Part shown: piece after piece, positions 27,879 through 36,270 of the stretch
How positions within the stretch are numbered: position 1 is the stretch's first letter
Layout: every line of letters begins with the position of its first letter
Assembly: GCA_035573715.1 (NCBI GenBank)
Contig: DATLZZ010000013.1
Location: 1-64,000, forward strand
Direction of reading: 5' to 3'
DNA length: 64,000 bases
Source of the DNA: JACPRL01 sp035573715
GTDB taxonomy: Bacteria; Acidobacteriota; Terriglobia; Acidiferrales; 2-02-FULL-67-57
Position numbers and translations under genes: made by a program
Notes under the pieces: model-generated
What the model was told of the DNA's origin: nothing
The model's input: only the letters and a program-made list of their open reading frames with translations
Databases searched by the model: none

Positions 27879-29552
27879 TCAGCGAATCGGGATGGGAACA
27901 GGCGGCCCGGTGATGGTGAACTTGGGGTCGGCGAAGGTGCCGCGGATGGCGAACGGGACGCGGGCGCCGCTGATGTTCACCGTCTGCCGGGCGACGCTGC
28001 CGAGGATGCGGCCGAAAATCTTGGTGGGGCTGGTTTCCTGCTGCTGGGTGGTGGTGCCGCGGCCCTTGATGCTGCCGAGGCCGTTGTAGCTGAGCGTCTG
28101 ATCAAAGCCGAAACTGCCCGAGGCGGTGGCTTCGACCTGGTCGCTTTTCAGCTCGACGTGGCTGTTGTGGACGCGGCGCTCGGCAATGCGGAAGTCGCCG
28201 CCCAGATAACTGAAGGGGATATCGCCCTGCGGCAAATCCACCTGAACGAGGCTGGCCATGGTGGCCGCGGCGCTGCGGATGTTCATTCCCGGCACCGTGC
28301 CGTTGCGGATGGCGAAAGTACCCTGTCCGCTCAGCGCGCTGAGCGGGTCGCGCGCCCCCAGCGGCAGCCCGAGGCGCGCGTCGGCTTCGAACGTGCCCGT
28401 GATTTTGTTCTTCCCGCCCGGATTGAGCGTTTCCAGCGCCTGCTTGACGTTCACGCCCTCGACCCGCGCCGTCACACTGGCCGGCATCGAAGGATCCGCC
28501 GTCGAAATCCCCAGGCTGCCGCGTGTTCGCCCGCCGAACAGCTCAAGCGAAAAAGGATCGATGCTGATGCGGTTGTCATAGACGCGCGCCTGGCCTTTGA
28601 CGTTGCGGGCGCTGAGCGGCGGGGCCACGAGTTTTTCAACCGACAGGCTGCCGCGCGCCAGCAACTCGCCGCGACCGCCCCGCGGGCCGGCTGGCGCGGC
28701 GCCGCCCAGCAGGGCGGCGAGCTCGTCGGTGTTGAGCTCGTTCATCGCCAGGGTGAAATCGGCGACCGGCTTGTCGAGGTTGGCAATCTTCACGGTGCCC
28801 TCGGCGCGCAACTTGCCGAGCGCGGCTGAGAAGTTGCCGTCGGCGGCGCCGGCGGCGACTTTGATTTCCCCGTCTTTGAAGCGCAGCGGCTCTTTGAGGC
28901 TGGGGCTGGAGACTTCGACCGAGGAAAGGTCAACTTCGGTTTCGACCGACTTGAGCGGGTTGGGCGCCAGAGGGTCGAGGCCGCGGACTTCGAGCTCCAG
29001 GCCGGTCAGGGTCCACGAGGGAACCACTCTTCGGCGCGAGACGCTGCCGGAGTTGATGGTGATGTCGCTCAGTGAAATCGAGCTGATGGGCCGGAGCGCA
29101 AAGCCGCCCGGGGGCGCGGCACCGCCGCGGGCGCCGCCGGGATTCCCGCCCGGCGTGGAGAACTCGGAGTTGGTGCGGCCCTGCTCGTTGGTAAGCAGGT
29201 TGACTTCCACGCCGTCGAGCGACGCCGAAGTGACTTCCACCTGCTTGCGCAGCAGCGCCCCCAGCCCCAGCCCGATGCCGACGCTCTCGACGCGCACGAA
29301 ATCGCCTTCCGGAAAGTCGCGGGGATTCTTGAGGCGGAAGTTCGAGGCGGCGACGTGGATGCTGGGCAGAATGTGCAGGCGCAGCTTGTCGATTTCCACC
29401 TCCCGCCCGGTCGCTTTTTCCGCCTGCTCGACGATGGCGGCGCGGTAGTTGTCAATGTCAATCAGGTAGGGAACCAGCAGCAGCGCCAGAACGAGGCCGA
29501 CGACAACAACTCCGGCAATGATGACAATTTTCTTGCGATACCACGCCGCCAT
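27879..29552 (-). CDS. AsmA family protein
   Basis: The 557-residue protein has one N-terminal membrane segment (IVIIAGVVVVGLVLALLLV) and the AsmA-type start (DIDNYRAAIVEQAEKATGRE, LPSIHVAASNFRLKNP), then a long beta-rich region ending in an AsmA-C-like part (GTFAIRNGTVPGMNIRSAAA, IRGTFADPKFTITGPP). AsmA-like proteins bridge inner and outer membrane and influence lipid transport. A Gly/Ala/Pro-rich stretch interrupts the middle near residue 140. Divergent from the TonB-like gene. Confidence 0.9.
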   Translation of the reverse strand: MAAWYRKKIVIIAGVVVVGLVLALLLVPYLIDIDNYRAAIVEQAEKATGREVEIDKLRLHILPSIHVAASNFRLKNPRDFPEGDFVRVESVGIGLGLGALLRKQVEVTSASLDGVEVNLLTNEQGRTNSEFSTPGGNPGGARGGAAPPGGFALRPISSISLSDITINSGSVSRRRVVPSWTLTGLELEVRGLDPLAPNPLKSVETEVDLSSVEVSSPSLKEPLRFKDGEIKVAAGAADGNFSAALGKLRAEGTVKIANLDKPVADFTLAMNELNTDELAALLGGAAPAGPRGGRGELLARGSLSVEKLVAPPLSARNVKGQARVYDNRISIDPFSLELFGGRTRGSLGISTADPSMPASVTARVEGVNVKQALETLNPGGKNKITGTFEADARLGLPLGARDPLSALSGQGTFAIRNGTVPGMNIRSAAATMASLVQVDLPQGDIPFSYLGGDFRIAERRVHNSHVELKSDQVEATASGSFGFDQTLSYNGLGSIKGRGTTTQQQETSPTKIFGRILGSVARQTVNISGARVPFAIRGTFADPKFTITGPPVPIPIR

Positions 29553-29651
29553 CTCGACACCCCCTACCCAGCGGGAAGAGCGAATTGCGTCTCTCTCTAC
29601 CTACCAGAATCGGCGCGGCGCTGCAAGCTGTCCTCGCGGGGCGGGCGGCGC

Positions 29652-29657
29652 TATAAT
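29652..29657 (+). promoter_or_regulatory. Candidate -10 box of the TonB-like gene
   Basis: TATAAT ends 10 nt before the ATG at 29668; no ribosome binding site lies between. The -35 region is poor (TGTCCT at 29629-29634 with a 17-bp spacer). Fits leaderless transcription. Confidence 0.5.
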
Positions 29658-29667
29658 AGCGGGCACC

Positions 29668-31317
29668 ATGCCCGCGAACTCCGGGTTTCCTTCAGCGCAG
29701 CCACGGCTGGAAGTGCGCTGGGGAGGCGGCTGGGCGGAGTTCGTCGCAACTTTCCAGGCATGGCGCCAGAAGATCCCGGAGCTGCCAGCCGGATTTCGTC
29801 CGGCGTTCCGCGACGCCGCGGTGGGCAAGCACTGGCCGGGGCGCTCGGTCGGGATTTCCGCCGCGGCCCACATCCTGGCGCTGGTGCTGCCGGTGCCGGC
29901 GTTTCTGACGGCGACGTCGGCGCGACCGAAGGAAGAGTTTCCGCGCATCGAGTTTGATTTGCAGTGGACGGGCACCTCGCGGGTGCTGCCGCCGATTTCG
30001 CCGCCGCGAGCGCCGAAGCGCAGGCCGAGTCCGGGTGGCAAGCCGAACCAGCCGCTGCCGCCGCTGGGCGCCGAGCAGCCGAACCGGCAGACCATCGTGT
30101 CGACGCCGGAGAATCCCAACCATCCAACTCATACCGTCATCCGCCAGAACGCGCTGGAAGCGCGGCTGAAGCCGCAAGAGTTGAAGCTGCCCAACATGGT
30201 CATTCCGCCGTCGGCGGCCCCCGAAGTCACCAACGAGCTCGACCTACGGCGCATGCGCGTGCCCAACGCCCCGCTCGACCTGAGCGGGCCGCCGCAGACG
30301 CCGCGCCTGCCCAAGCGCGCCCGCTCCGCGGTGACGATGGCGGAGATTCAGTTGAAGAACCTCTACCCGCGGCTTGCGGTCGAGCCGGGCGCGGGTGGCG
30401 ACGGCAAATCGGCGGCGCCGGAAATTGAAGCGCCCGTGGGCGCGGCGCGCAGCGGCGACCTCGATTTGCCCGGCGTCATCGCGCTGAGCGCGGCGCCCTC
30501 CTCGCCCGCGCCCGTGGTCAGCCTGCCGGAAGCAAACCTCCGCGCGCGGTTCGTCGCCGGCCCCTACACCGGCGCCGGCAGCCCGGGCGGAATTCCGGGC
30601 GGGACGCCGGGAGCGAGCGGCGGCGAAGGCGGCGGCCCGGGCGGCTATCTGGGTGGCGCGGAAGGCGCCATCGAAGTTCCCGGCTTGCTCGTGACGCCGG
30701 CGGGACCGGTGCCGGCAGGTCCGGTGGTTGTCGGGCCGGGCGGTGCGCCGCCGCCACCGCCGCCATCCCGACCCTCGGCACCGGCGCGGGCTGCGACGCG
30801 CGAGCGAGCACCCGCCGCGGCCCCTCAAAGGCATCAGCCGAGCCAGGCAGAGAAGGACCGCGCCGAGGAATTGTTTGAAAGCCTGACGCCGGGCTTGAAG
30901 CGGGGCGGGCCGCGCGGGCGACGCGTCTACACGATTTACGTCAACATGCCGAACCTGACCAGCCAGTCGGGCAGTTGGGTGCTGCGGTTTGCCGAACTGG
31001 GCGAGGAGGGCAACGCCCCTGGCACCGCCTCCGACACCGCCATTGAGTCGCCGGTGGCGGTGAAGAAAGTCGACCCGGGCTATCCTGCCGAGGCGCGCCG
31101 CGACAAGATCGAGGGCACGGTTTTCCTCTACGGCGTGATTCGGCCCGACGGCAGCGTCGACAGCGTCCATGTGGTGCGCAGCGTCCACGCCAGCATCGAC
31201 CGCCGCGCCGTCGAGGCCTTTCAGAGCTGGCGCTTCGACCCGGGGAAGAAGAATGGCGTTCCGGTGCCGCTGGAAGTCGTGGTCGAGATTCCCTTCCGTT
31301 TGTCCCAGCTCTTCTAG
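29668..31317 (+). CDS. TonB-like energy transducer with long Pro/Gly-rich linker
   Basis: The 549-residue protein has one membrane segment (AAHILALVLPVPAFLTA, near residue 75), a very long Pro/Ala/Gly-rich periplasmic linker, and a C-terminal TonB domain (VKKVDPGYPAEARRDKIEG, RPDGSVDSVHVV, AVEAFQSWRFDPGKKNG). TonB passes proton-motive energy to outer-membrane receptors. It is about twice the length of E. coli TonB. No exbB/exbD or receptor gene is near. ATG 29668 lies directly behind a TATAAT. Confidence 0.9.
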   Translation: MPANSGFPSAQPRLEVRWGGGWAEFVATFQAWRQKIPELPAGFRPAFRDAAVGKHWPGRSVGISAAAHILALVLPVPAFLTATSARPKEEFPRIEFDLQWTGTSRVLPPISPPRAPKRRPSPGGKPNQPLPPLGAEQPNRQTIVSTPENPNHPTHTVIRQNALEARLKPQELKLPNMVIPPSAAPEVTNELDLRRMRVPNAPLDLSGPPQTPRLPKRARSAVTMAEIQLKNLYPRLAVEPGAGGDGKSAAPEIEAPVGAARSGDLDLPGVIALSAAPSSPAPVVSLPEANLRARFVAGPYTGAGSPGGIPGGTPGASGGEGGGPGGYLGGAEGAIEVPGLLVTPAGPVPAGPVVVGPGGAPPPPPPSRPSAPARAATRERAPAAAPQRHQPSQAEKDRAEELFESLTPGLKRGGPRGRRVYTIYVNMPNLTSQSGSWVLRFAELGEEGNAPGTASDTAIESPVAVKKVDPGYPAEARRDKIEGTVFLYGVIRPDGSVDSVHVVRSVHASIDRRAVEAFQSWRFDPGKKNGVPVPLEVVVEIPFRLSQLF

Positions 31318-31384
31318 GACAGACATTCCTGTCTGTCGCGCCCGGTGGCCGCGGCCGCGGCCATGACAGGCAAGAAGGCCTGTC
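31318..31384. repeat. Paired palindromes immediately after the TonB-like gene
   Basis: GACAGACA-ttcc-TGTCTGTC (31318-31337) starts at the first base after the stop codon, and GACAGGC-aagaag-GCCTGTC (31365-31384) follows; between them lies a GGCCGCGGCC palindrome. Arms are perfect. Without a T-tract they are not classic terminators, and the form suggests another dispersed element. Confidence 0.65.
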
Positions 31385-31425
31385 CTGCCAACCCCATTGA
31401 TTCCCCCCCCCGCGCACTGCGGAGA

Positions 31426-31541
31426 TTGCGGTTTCTGCGGTTTTTGCGGTTTTTGCGGTTTCCCCGTTGTCCCAGAACCCCCTGAATTTGACAACCTGAA
31501 AAAAAACAACCGCAAAAACCGCAGAAACCGCAAAAACCGTA
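31426..31541. repeat. Inverted array of 9-mer tttttgcgg repeats
   Basis: The left arm (31428-31462) has four near-identical 9-bp units, tttctgcgg or tttttgcgg. The right arm (31508-31539) is the reverse complement of the same units; 23 bp match perfectly (left arm 31429-31451). The 45-55 bp between arms is unrelated sequence. RNA from either strand could fold into a long hairpin. No protein is plausible here. Confidence 0.8.
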
Positions 31542-31545
31542 GACA

Positions 31546-32042
31546 GAGCCTGCCAGCTTCGCGTATGGGAGAAGGTGGCCAGGCCGGAGTTTGTTCGAGG
31601 CTGACAGCAATGCGAAGACGAAGACCGAAAATGGAAACTCGAAACCCGGGAAGCCCCGCGCACCGACTCGAGTCACCGACTAAGTGCTCTGGAATCACTA
31701 CGAGAGCGACAGCGAATCACCCCGGTCGCACCTTAAGCCCTTTGGAATCAACGGAAACCAACCAAACCCCCGGGGGTGAGGGTAGCGGACGGATTGAAAA
31801 GAAACGAGATAGAGAGCGACAAGGCGATTCCGAGTCGGTGGCCAACACCGTACGGACTGGCCTCGCAGAGGTCTGAGGTGGAGGCGGAGCCGTGGGAGGG
31901 GAGAAGGGTTTGTCAACGCGGAAATGGGCCCCGAGTCGCATCTGCCTGGCGCAAGCGTGTGCGCGGATTCGCCCCTGTTCACGTTTGTATCGCGAGGAAC
32001 ATATCAGCCATCACGGCGAGTCGGTCGCGGGTCGCCTTGCGC
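31546..32042. other. Non-coding stretch without recognised feature
   Basis: About 500 bp between the 9-mer inverted array and the SDR promoter region. No frame has convincing codon use and no RNA family was recognised. It contains a CCCCCGGGGG palindrome (31768-31777) and two short related strings, CTCTGGAATCA (31689-31699) and CTTTGGAATCA (31740-31750). Confidence 0.4.
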
Positions 32043-32103
32043 TACAATCCCACGGCCAGGAATGTTCGGGTGGGGCGGGCTTGTCCCGCCGCGAGGAGCC
32101 GCG
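32043..32103 (+). promoter_or_regulatory. Leader of the SDR gene
   Basis: A TACAAT hexamer (32043-32048) is a possible -10, followed by a GGCGGG-cttgt-CCCGCC hairpin (about 32074-32090) and the ribosome site GAGGAG (32093-32098) 5 nt before ATG 32104. No good -35 was seen. Confidence 0.4.
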
Positions 32104-32949
32104 ATGTTCCAAACCGATTTGCTGAAGGGGCAACACATCTTGATTACCGGCGGCGGCACGGGCCTGGGCCGCTCGATGGCGTTGCGCTTTGCCGAGCTGG
32201 GCGCGCGCGTGTTTCTCGGCGGTCGCCGCGAAGAGCCGTTGCGAGCCACGGCGGAGGAGATTCAGAAGGCAGGCGGAGCAGCAAGCTATGCCACCGGCGA
32301 CGTGCGCGACTTCGCCGCCGTGGAGAAGATGGTGGAAGCGGCCTGGCAGGCGGCTCCGCTGACGGCGCTGGTCAACAACGCCGCCGGCAACTTCGTCTGC
32401 CCCACCGAGCGGCTCTCGCCCAACGCCTTTGCCTCCGTGGTCGGCATCGTCTTGAACGGCAGCTTCCACTGCACCCTGGCCTGCGGCCACCGCTGGATCA
32501 AAGCCCGGCAGCCCGGCGCGGTGCTCAACATCCTGGCCACCTACGTCTGGACCGGCTCCGGCTTCGTGGTGCCCTCGGCCTGTGCCAAAGCGGGGGTGCT
32601 GGCGCTGACGCGCTCGCTGGCGGTCGAATGGGCCCGCTACCGGATTCGGTTGAACGCCATCGCCCCGGGGCCGTTCCCCACCGAGGGCGCCTGGGCGCGC
32701 GTGATTCCGTCGCCCGACTTTGAAGAGCAGCACAAGCGTCGCCACCCCATGCAGCGCTTCGGCCGCCACGACGAACTGACCAACCTAGCGACGTTTCTGC
32801 TCGCCCCGCAGGCCGAGTACATCAACGGGGACTGCGTCACCATTGACGGCGCCCAGTGGCTGCGCGCCGGCGGCCAGTTCAACGACCTGCTGGAGATTCC
32901 CCAGGCTTTCTGGGATGAAGTGGAGCGCGCCCGCAAAGCCAAATCCTGA
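32104..32949 (+). CDS. SDR oxidoreductase, 2,4-dienoyl-CoA reductase-like
   Basis: The 281-residue protein has the NAD(P)-binding motif ITGGGTGLGRSMALRFAELG and the segment NNAAGNFVCPTERLS. Instead of the usual YxxxK active site it has GSGFVVPSACAKAGV, the SxxxK arrangement known from 2,4-dienoyl-CoA reductases, which act in beta-oxidation of unsaturated acyl-CoA. GAGGAG sets the start at ATG 32104. No other fatty-acid gene is adjacent. Confidence 0.88.
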   Translation: MFQTDLLKGQHILITGGGTGLGRSMALRFAELGARVFLGGRREEPLRATAEEIQKAGGAASYATGDVRDFAAVEKMVEAAWQAAPLTALVNNAAGNFVCPTERLSPNAFASVVGIVLNGSFHCTLACGHRWIKARQPGAVLNILATYVWTGSGFVVPSACAKAGVLALTRSLAVEWARYRIRLNAIAPGPFPTEGAWARVIPSPDFEEQHKRRHPMQRFGRHDELTNLATFLLAPQAEYINGDCVTIDGAQWLRAGGQFNDLLEIPQAFWDEVERARKAKS

Positions 32950-33028
32950 CCGGTGTCGAGAATGTCCACCTTCTCTTTCTGCCCCCGTTCCGCTCGACGG
33001 CTCTCGGCGGTGAAACAATCTTCCATGT

Positions 33029-33045
33029 GGGGAAATATTTACCCC
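33029..33045. promoter_or_regulatory. Possible operator, GGGG-aaatattta-CCCC
   Basis: An AT-centred imperfect palindrome with GGGG/CCCC ends in the gap upstream of the receiver-like gene. A TACCCCGC direct repeat follows. It stands out by its AT-rich centre in a GC-rich region; function is a guess. Confidence 0.25.
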
Positions 33046-33188
33046 GCTAAAGAGTACCCCGCCAACAGACCGATACTGCCTAGCCTGCAAAAATGCTCCT
33101 AGATTCTATAGCTTACAATTTAACCGCCCAGTCATCCACTTTGGCCTGCTACGTGCATTACCTAGCCGGGGGGCGGAAAGAATTTACC

Positions 33189-33212
33189 CTTGGCCCTGAA
33201 TCGAGGGCCGAG
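33189..33212 (+). promoter_or_regulatory. Leader hairpin before the receiver-like gene
   Basis: CTTGGCCCT and AGGGCCGAG form a 9-bp stem with one wobble pair and a 6-nt loop, ending 18 nt before the GTG start at 33231. It could influence translation of that gene. Confidence 0.35.
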
Positions 33213-33230
33213 AGGTGGGGGTCTCCGAGG

Positions 33231-33695
33231 GTGACTGAGCAAGGTCCGCAGCCCAAGCGCGCAATTCGGGTCCTGGTGCTAACCCGCGACCCGACGGTGC
33301 GTTCCCAGGTCCACCGGGCCTTGGAATCGGCGGGTTGCGCAGTCACCTCTCGGGAGGGATTCCGCCCCTCTGATTTGACCGCCCAGCCGCCGTTCCACCT
33401 GGTGCTGGCGGGCGCCTCGCTGTTTCCCGACACGGAAGGGCTGATTCTCTTCCAGGCGCTCCGCGACGCCTTTTCACGGTCGCGCTTTGCGATGCTGCTG
33501 GAGAGCGCCGATCCCTGGCTGCTGGATCAGGCCGAGTCGCAAGGCCTCTCCACTCTTCAGGTCGCCCCGGGACCAGTCGACCTGGCCGCGCTGGTCGGCG
33601 GCGCGAGCGAGATTCCGCTTTCCTCTCTGCCCATCGAACCCCGCACCGCGCGGCTGGCGCCAAGCTGGTATTTCTATCCGCGACGCTCGGGGTAG
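33231..33695 (+). CDS. Degenerate receiver-domain protein
   Basis: The 154-residue product resembles a CheY-type receiver: a first strand IRVLVLTRDPTVRSQVHRAL, then FHLVLAGASLFPDTEGLIL where an active receiver has the phospho-accepting Asp. Here that site reads LAGA, so the acceptor is missing, and the later Lys is not evident. Likely a pseudo-receiver acting by protein contact. GTG 33231 is the probable start; the frame extends upstream to 33093 without receiver-like sequence. A PilZ gene follows 100 bp on. Confidence 0.68.
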   Translation: MTEQGPQPKRAIRVLVLTRDPTVRSQVHRALESAGCAVTSREGFRPSDLTAQPPFHLVLAGASLFPDTEGLILFQALRDAFSRSRFAMLLESADPWLLDQAESQGLSTLQVAPGPVDLAALVGGASEIPLSSLPIEPRTARLAPSWYFYPRRSG

Positions 33696-33779
33696 ACAAA
33701 GCGCGCTTCCATTCGCTGACGCGGACCGAAAAAAATTCGAACATCATGCGCGCTGTCCTCTGGACTCTCTCTTCTCTTC

Positions 33780-33794
33780 CCACTACAGTAGTGG
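33780..33794. promoter_or_regulatory. 15-bp palindrome at the PilZ start
   Basis: CCACTAC-a-GTAGTGG is a perfect 7-bp inverted repeat ending 1 nt before the GTG at 33796. It might be an operator for the PilZ gene or a translation-blocking stem. Confidence 0.4.
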
Positions 33795-33795
33795 C

Positions 33796-34119
33796 GTGGC
33801 TGCGACGCCCATACCGCGCCGCTACCAGCGGGTCAAGCTGACGCCGGCCAAGTGGGTCATCGTGCAGAGCGCCGGGCGCACCGACACTCTTCGCTGCACG
33901 ACGATGGGATTGGGCGGAATGTTTCTGGAGTGCGCCGAACCGTTCCCCGAAGGCGCGTTCGTGCGCTTCGCCTTCAGCGTCGGCGCTCAGACCGCGCGCG
34001 GCACCGCGACCGTCCGCGACGCCACCGACAAAGGAATCGGGCTCGCGTTCGTCACCCTCAAGCCGGACGACCGCGCCAAGATTCGCCGCTTCCTCGAACG
34101 CCAACTCGCCCGGAAGTAG
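33796..34119 (+). CDS. PilZ-like domain protein with degenerate c-di-GMP site
   Basis: The 107-residue protein has the PilZ fold pattern: PRRYQRVKLTPAKWVIVQ (RxxR-type motif), TMGLGGMFLECAEPFPEG, then GTATVRDATDKGIGLAFVTL. The second c-di-GMP motif, normally (D/N)xSxxG, reads TTMGLGG, so the Asp and Ser are missing and binding is doubtful. Start is taken as GTG 33796, where homology starts; no ribosome site is clear. It lies downstream of a degenerate receiver gene. Confidence 0.78.
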   Translation: MAATPIPRRYQRVKLTPAKWVIVQSAGRTDTLRCTTMGLGGMFLECAEPFPEGAFVRFAFSVGAQTARGTATVRDATDKGIGLAFVTLKPDDRAKIRRFLERQLARK

Positions 34120-34133
34120 CCGCGCCTCGCCGC

Positions 34134-35291
34134 TCACACCGTCAGGGCTTCCAGCAGGCGGTCGATCTCCCATTCGCGGTTGTAGATGTTGGGAGCGATG
34201 CGCAGAGCGTCCTGCCGCAGGCTGACGTAGATCTTCCTCTCCCGCAGCGAGTCCCACAGTTGGCGGGTTATCTCCGGCGTGCGCGCCGCCAGACAGACGA
34301 AGGTTCCGCGGCGCGCGGCTTCGCGGGGCGAGCGCAGCACACAGCGGTCGCGCGGGTAGTTGGCCACCACCTGCTCACAGAGCCGCTGCGCGTGCCGCTC
34401 GATGCTCTCCACGCCCACCTGAAGCAGGAATTCCACTGAGGCCTTCACCGCCGAGAGGTTCAGAAAGTTCGCCGTCTCCGGCGAATCCCAGCGCGTCGCT
34501 CCCGCTGCCAGCCGCCAGCCTTCCCGCGGCAACCGGTTGAAGTTCGCCGCGCCCTCGACGCTGAGCCAGTTGATGTCGCCGACTTCGAGCTGCTCGACCA
34601 TGTCTTCGCGGACGTAGAAGAAGCCCGTGCCGTAGGGCGAGAGCAGCCACTTGTAGCCCGCGCAGGTGAGGAAGTGGCAGCCGAGCTGCTTCACGTCGAG
34701 CGGCAGCGCGCCCACCGCCTGGCTGCCATCCACGAACAGCAGCACGCCGCGCTCGCGGCAGCTCGCCGCCAGCCGCGCCACGTCCACGCGGTTGCCGCTC
34801 GAGTAGCTGACGCAGCTCACCGCCACCAGCCGCGTCTTCTCAGTCAGCGCGCCGAGCAGGTCTTCGGCGGTGAGGAAGCGGCCGTCGGCCGCAGCGACCT
34901 CGCGCACCCGCACGCCGCGCCGCTCGAGATGCTTCCAGGGAAAGTAGTTGGCGGGAAACTCGCCCACCGGCAGCACGATCTCGTCGCCGGAATTCCACGC
35001 CAGCCCGCGGGCGACGGCGTTGACGCCGTCCGAGGCTCCGCTGGTCAGCGCAATCTCGCTCGGTTGGGCACCGATCAGGCGCGCCAGCGCTTCGCGCGTC
35101 TGTTTCGGCAACTCAAAATGGAGCTCGCTGGTGATGCGCTCGGGATACTTCTTCAGCTCCAGCGCCTGCTGCACGGCGCGGAGGGTCGCGCGCGGGAACG
35201 GCCCTTCGGCCGCGCAGTCCAGGTAGATGCGGTTCTCGAAGTCCCAGAACTCTTCCCGCCAGTCCACCGAGGTCTGTGTTCGCTCGCTCAC
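34134..35291 (-). CDS. Class V aminotransferase family protein (cysteine desulfurase-like fold)
   Basis: The 385-residue PLP enzyme has IYLDCAAEGPFPRATLRAVQ at the N-terminus, TSGASDGVNAVARGL, the PLP-binding Asp region FVDGSQAVGALPLD, and the Schiff-base lysine in TCAGYKWLLSPYGTG. The IscS cysteine loop is absent, so it is not a mobile-persulfide desulfurase. Substrate unknown; relatives include isopenicillin-N epimerase-like and selenocysteine lyase-like enzymes. A HAD hydrolase gene lies 9 bp upstream and may be in the same operon. Confidence 0.87.
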   Translation of the reverse strand: MSERTQTSVDWREEFWDFENRIYLDCAAEGPFPRATLRAVQQALELKKYPERITSELHFELPKQTREALARLIGAQPSEIALTSGASDGVNAVARGLAWNSGDEIVLPVGEFPANYFPWKHLERRGVRVREVAAADGRFLTAEDLLGALTEKTRLVAVSCVSYSSGNRVDVARLAASCRERGVLLFVDGSQAVGALPLDVKQLGCHFLTCAGYKWLLSPYGTGFFYVREDMVEQLEVGDINWLSVEGAANFNRLPREGWRLAAGATRWDSPETANFLNLSAVKASVEFLLQVGVESIERHAQRLCEQVVANYPRDRCVLRSPREAARRGTFVCLAARTPEITRQLWDSLRERKIYVSLRQDALRIAPNIYNREWEIDRLLEALTV

Positions 35292-35300
35292 GCTTTCAGC

Positions 35301-35996
35301 CTAGAAGTGTTTCTGCAGGTCGCGGAAGGACTCGAGCACGAGGAGCTTCCCCGTCCCCGGGCGAATCTCCTCGTGCTCGTACTCCCATTTGTGCGGCGAC
35401 GGAATGTAGACCGCGTTCATCCCCGTCGCCAGCGCCGGGTTGATGTCCGAGCGCGGGCTGTTGCCGACCATCCACACGCCCGCCGGCGTCAAGCCGTGCC
35501 GCTCCAGTAGCGCCCGGTAAGCCTGCTCGTTCTTCTCATCCACCACGGCCAGCGTCTCGAAGAAGGCTTGCAAGCCCGACATCTCCACCTTGCGCCCCTG
35601 CTCGTCCACGTGTCCCTTGGTGAAAAGAAACAGGCGGTGCCGCGGCGCGAGATAGACGAGCGTCTCCGCCACGCCCTCGTAGAGCTGCCGCGGGGCTTCG
35701 CGGAGCCGTCGCGCAATCTGGTGAATCTCCTCCAGATGGGCGTCCACCGCGCGGCCGCCGGCCAGCGACAGGTAGACTTCCTCCAAAGTCAGCGAGAAGC
35801 TCCAGGCGCCGTAGCCGCGCTGCTGGATGTTGCGCCGCTCGGTGAGGTCGAGCTGGCGCCGCACCTCCGCCTCGGAGTAGCCCAGCGGCGACACCAGTTT
35901 CACAAACTCGTGCACCGCCTGCTCGAAATGCAGGTTCTCTTCCCAGAGGGTATCGTCGGCGTCAATCAGAAGAACACCAGGCTTGTGCGCCATCAA
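35301..35996 (-). CDS. HAD superfamily hydrolase
   Basis: The 231-residue protein begins with the HAD nucleophile motif LLIDADDTLWEENLHFEQ and has a helical cap, then LFTKGHVDEQGRK (motif II Thr and Lys) and MVGNSPRSDINPALATGMNA (motif III/IV acidic pair). Likely a small-molecule phosphatase; substrate unknown. The aminotransferase gene follows 9 bp downstream. Confidence 0.9.
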   Translation of the reverse strand: MMAHKPGVLLIDADDTLWEENLHFEQAVHEFVKLVSPLGYSEAEVRRQLDLTERRNIQQRGYGAWSFSLTLEEVYLSLAGGRAVDAHLEEIHQIARRLREAPRQLYEGVAETLVYLAPRHRLFLFTKGHVDEQGRKVEMSGLQAFFETLAVVDEKNEQAYRALLERHGLTPAGVWMVGNSPRSDINPALATGMNAVYIPSPHKWEYEHEEIRPGTGKLLVLESFRDLQKHF

Positions 35997-36010
35997 GGAG
36001 AGTGGTCGCC

Positions 36011-36238
36011 TCAGCGGGCGTGGCTGCGGCTCGCCAGCCGCTCCAGAATGCGCCGCGCAATCTTCTGCAGCTCGCCGTGCTCCGCCAGGTAGGTCTCGAA
36101 GTCGCGGTCAACCTCCAGCGCCTCCTCGGCGGGCAGCCGGGCGCGGAAAATCATGTCGCGCACATGAACCGGGTTCGGCAGAATGACCTCTTCCCCCAGC
36201 TCTTCGAGCGCCTGCTCTGGATCGTAGTGGTAGCCCAT
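36011..36238 (-). CDS. Small hypothetical protein
   Basis: This 75-residue product starts at ATG 36238, preceded by a strong GGAGGGAGG site. It is acidic to mixed-charge and helical (ALEELGEEVILPNPVHVRDM, DRDFETYLAEHGELQKIARR). Not recognised. It lies 14 bp upstream of the HAD gene on the same strand and is probably in that operon. Confidence 0.72.
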   Translation of the reverse strand: MGYHYDPEQALEELGEEVILPNPVHVRDMIFRARLPAEEALEVDRDFETYLAEHGELQKIARRILERLASRSHAR

Positions 36239-36270
36239 AGCCTCCCTCCTGACTCCCCATTCTACCCCGT

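Noticed and set aside
29518..29667. Upstream extension of the TonB-like frame to 29518
   Set aside because: The added 50 residues are antisense to the AsmA start and contain no signal; ATG 29668 follows the TATAAT and gives a normal N-terminus.
31426..31541. CRISPR array
   Set aside because: The units are 9 bp, contiguous and inverted, with no spacers and no cas genes.
31546..32103. tmRNA, RNase P RNA or other large RNA in the 31.5-32.1 kb gap
   Set aside because: None of the conserved strings (for example GAGGAAAGTC of RNase P, or the tmRNA ends) was found on either strand.
34134..35291. Cysteine desulfurase call for the 34134 gene
   Set aside because: The catalytic-cysteine loop seen in the real IscS (26622-27800) is missing here.
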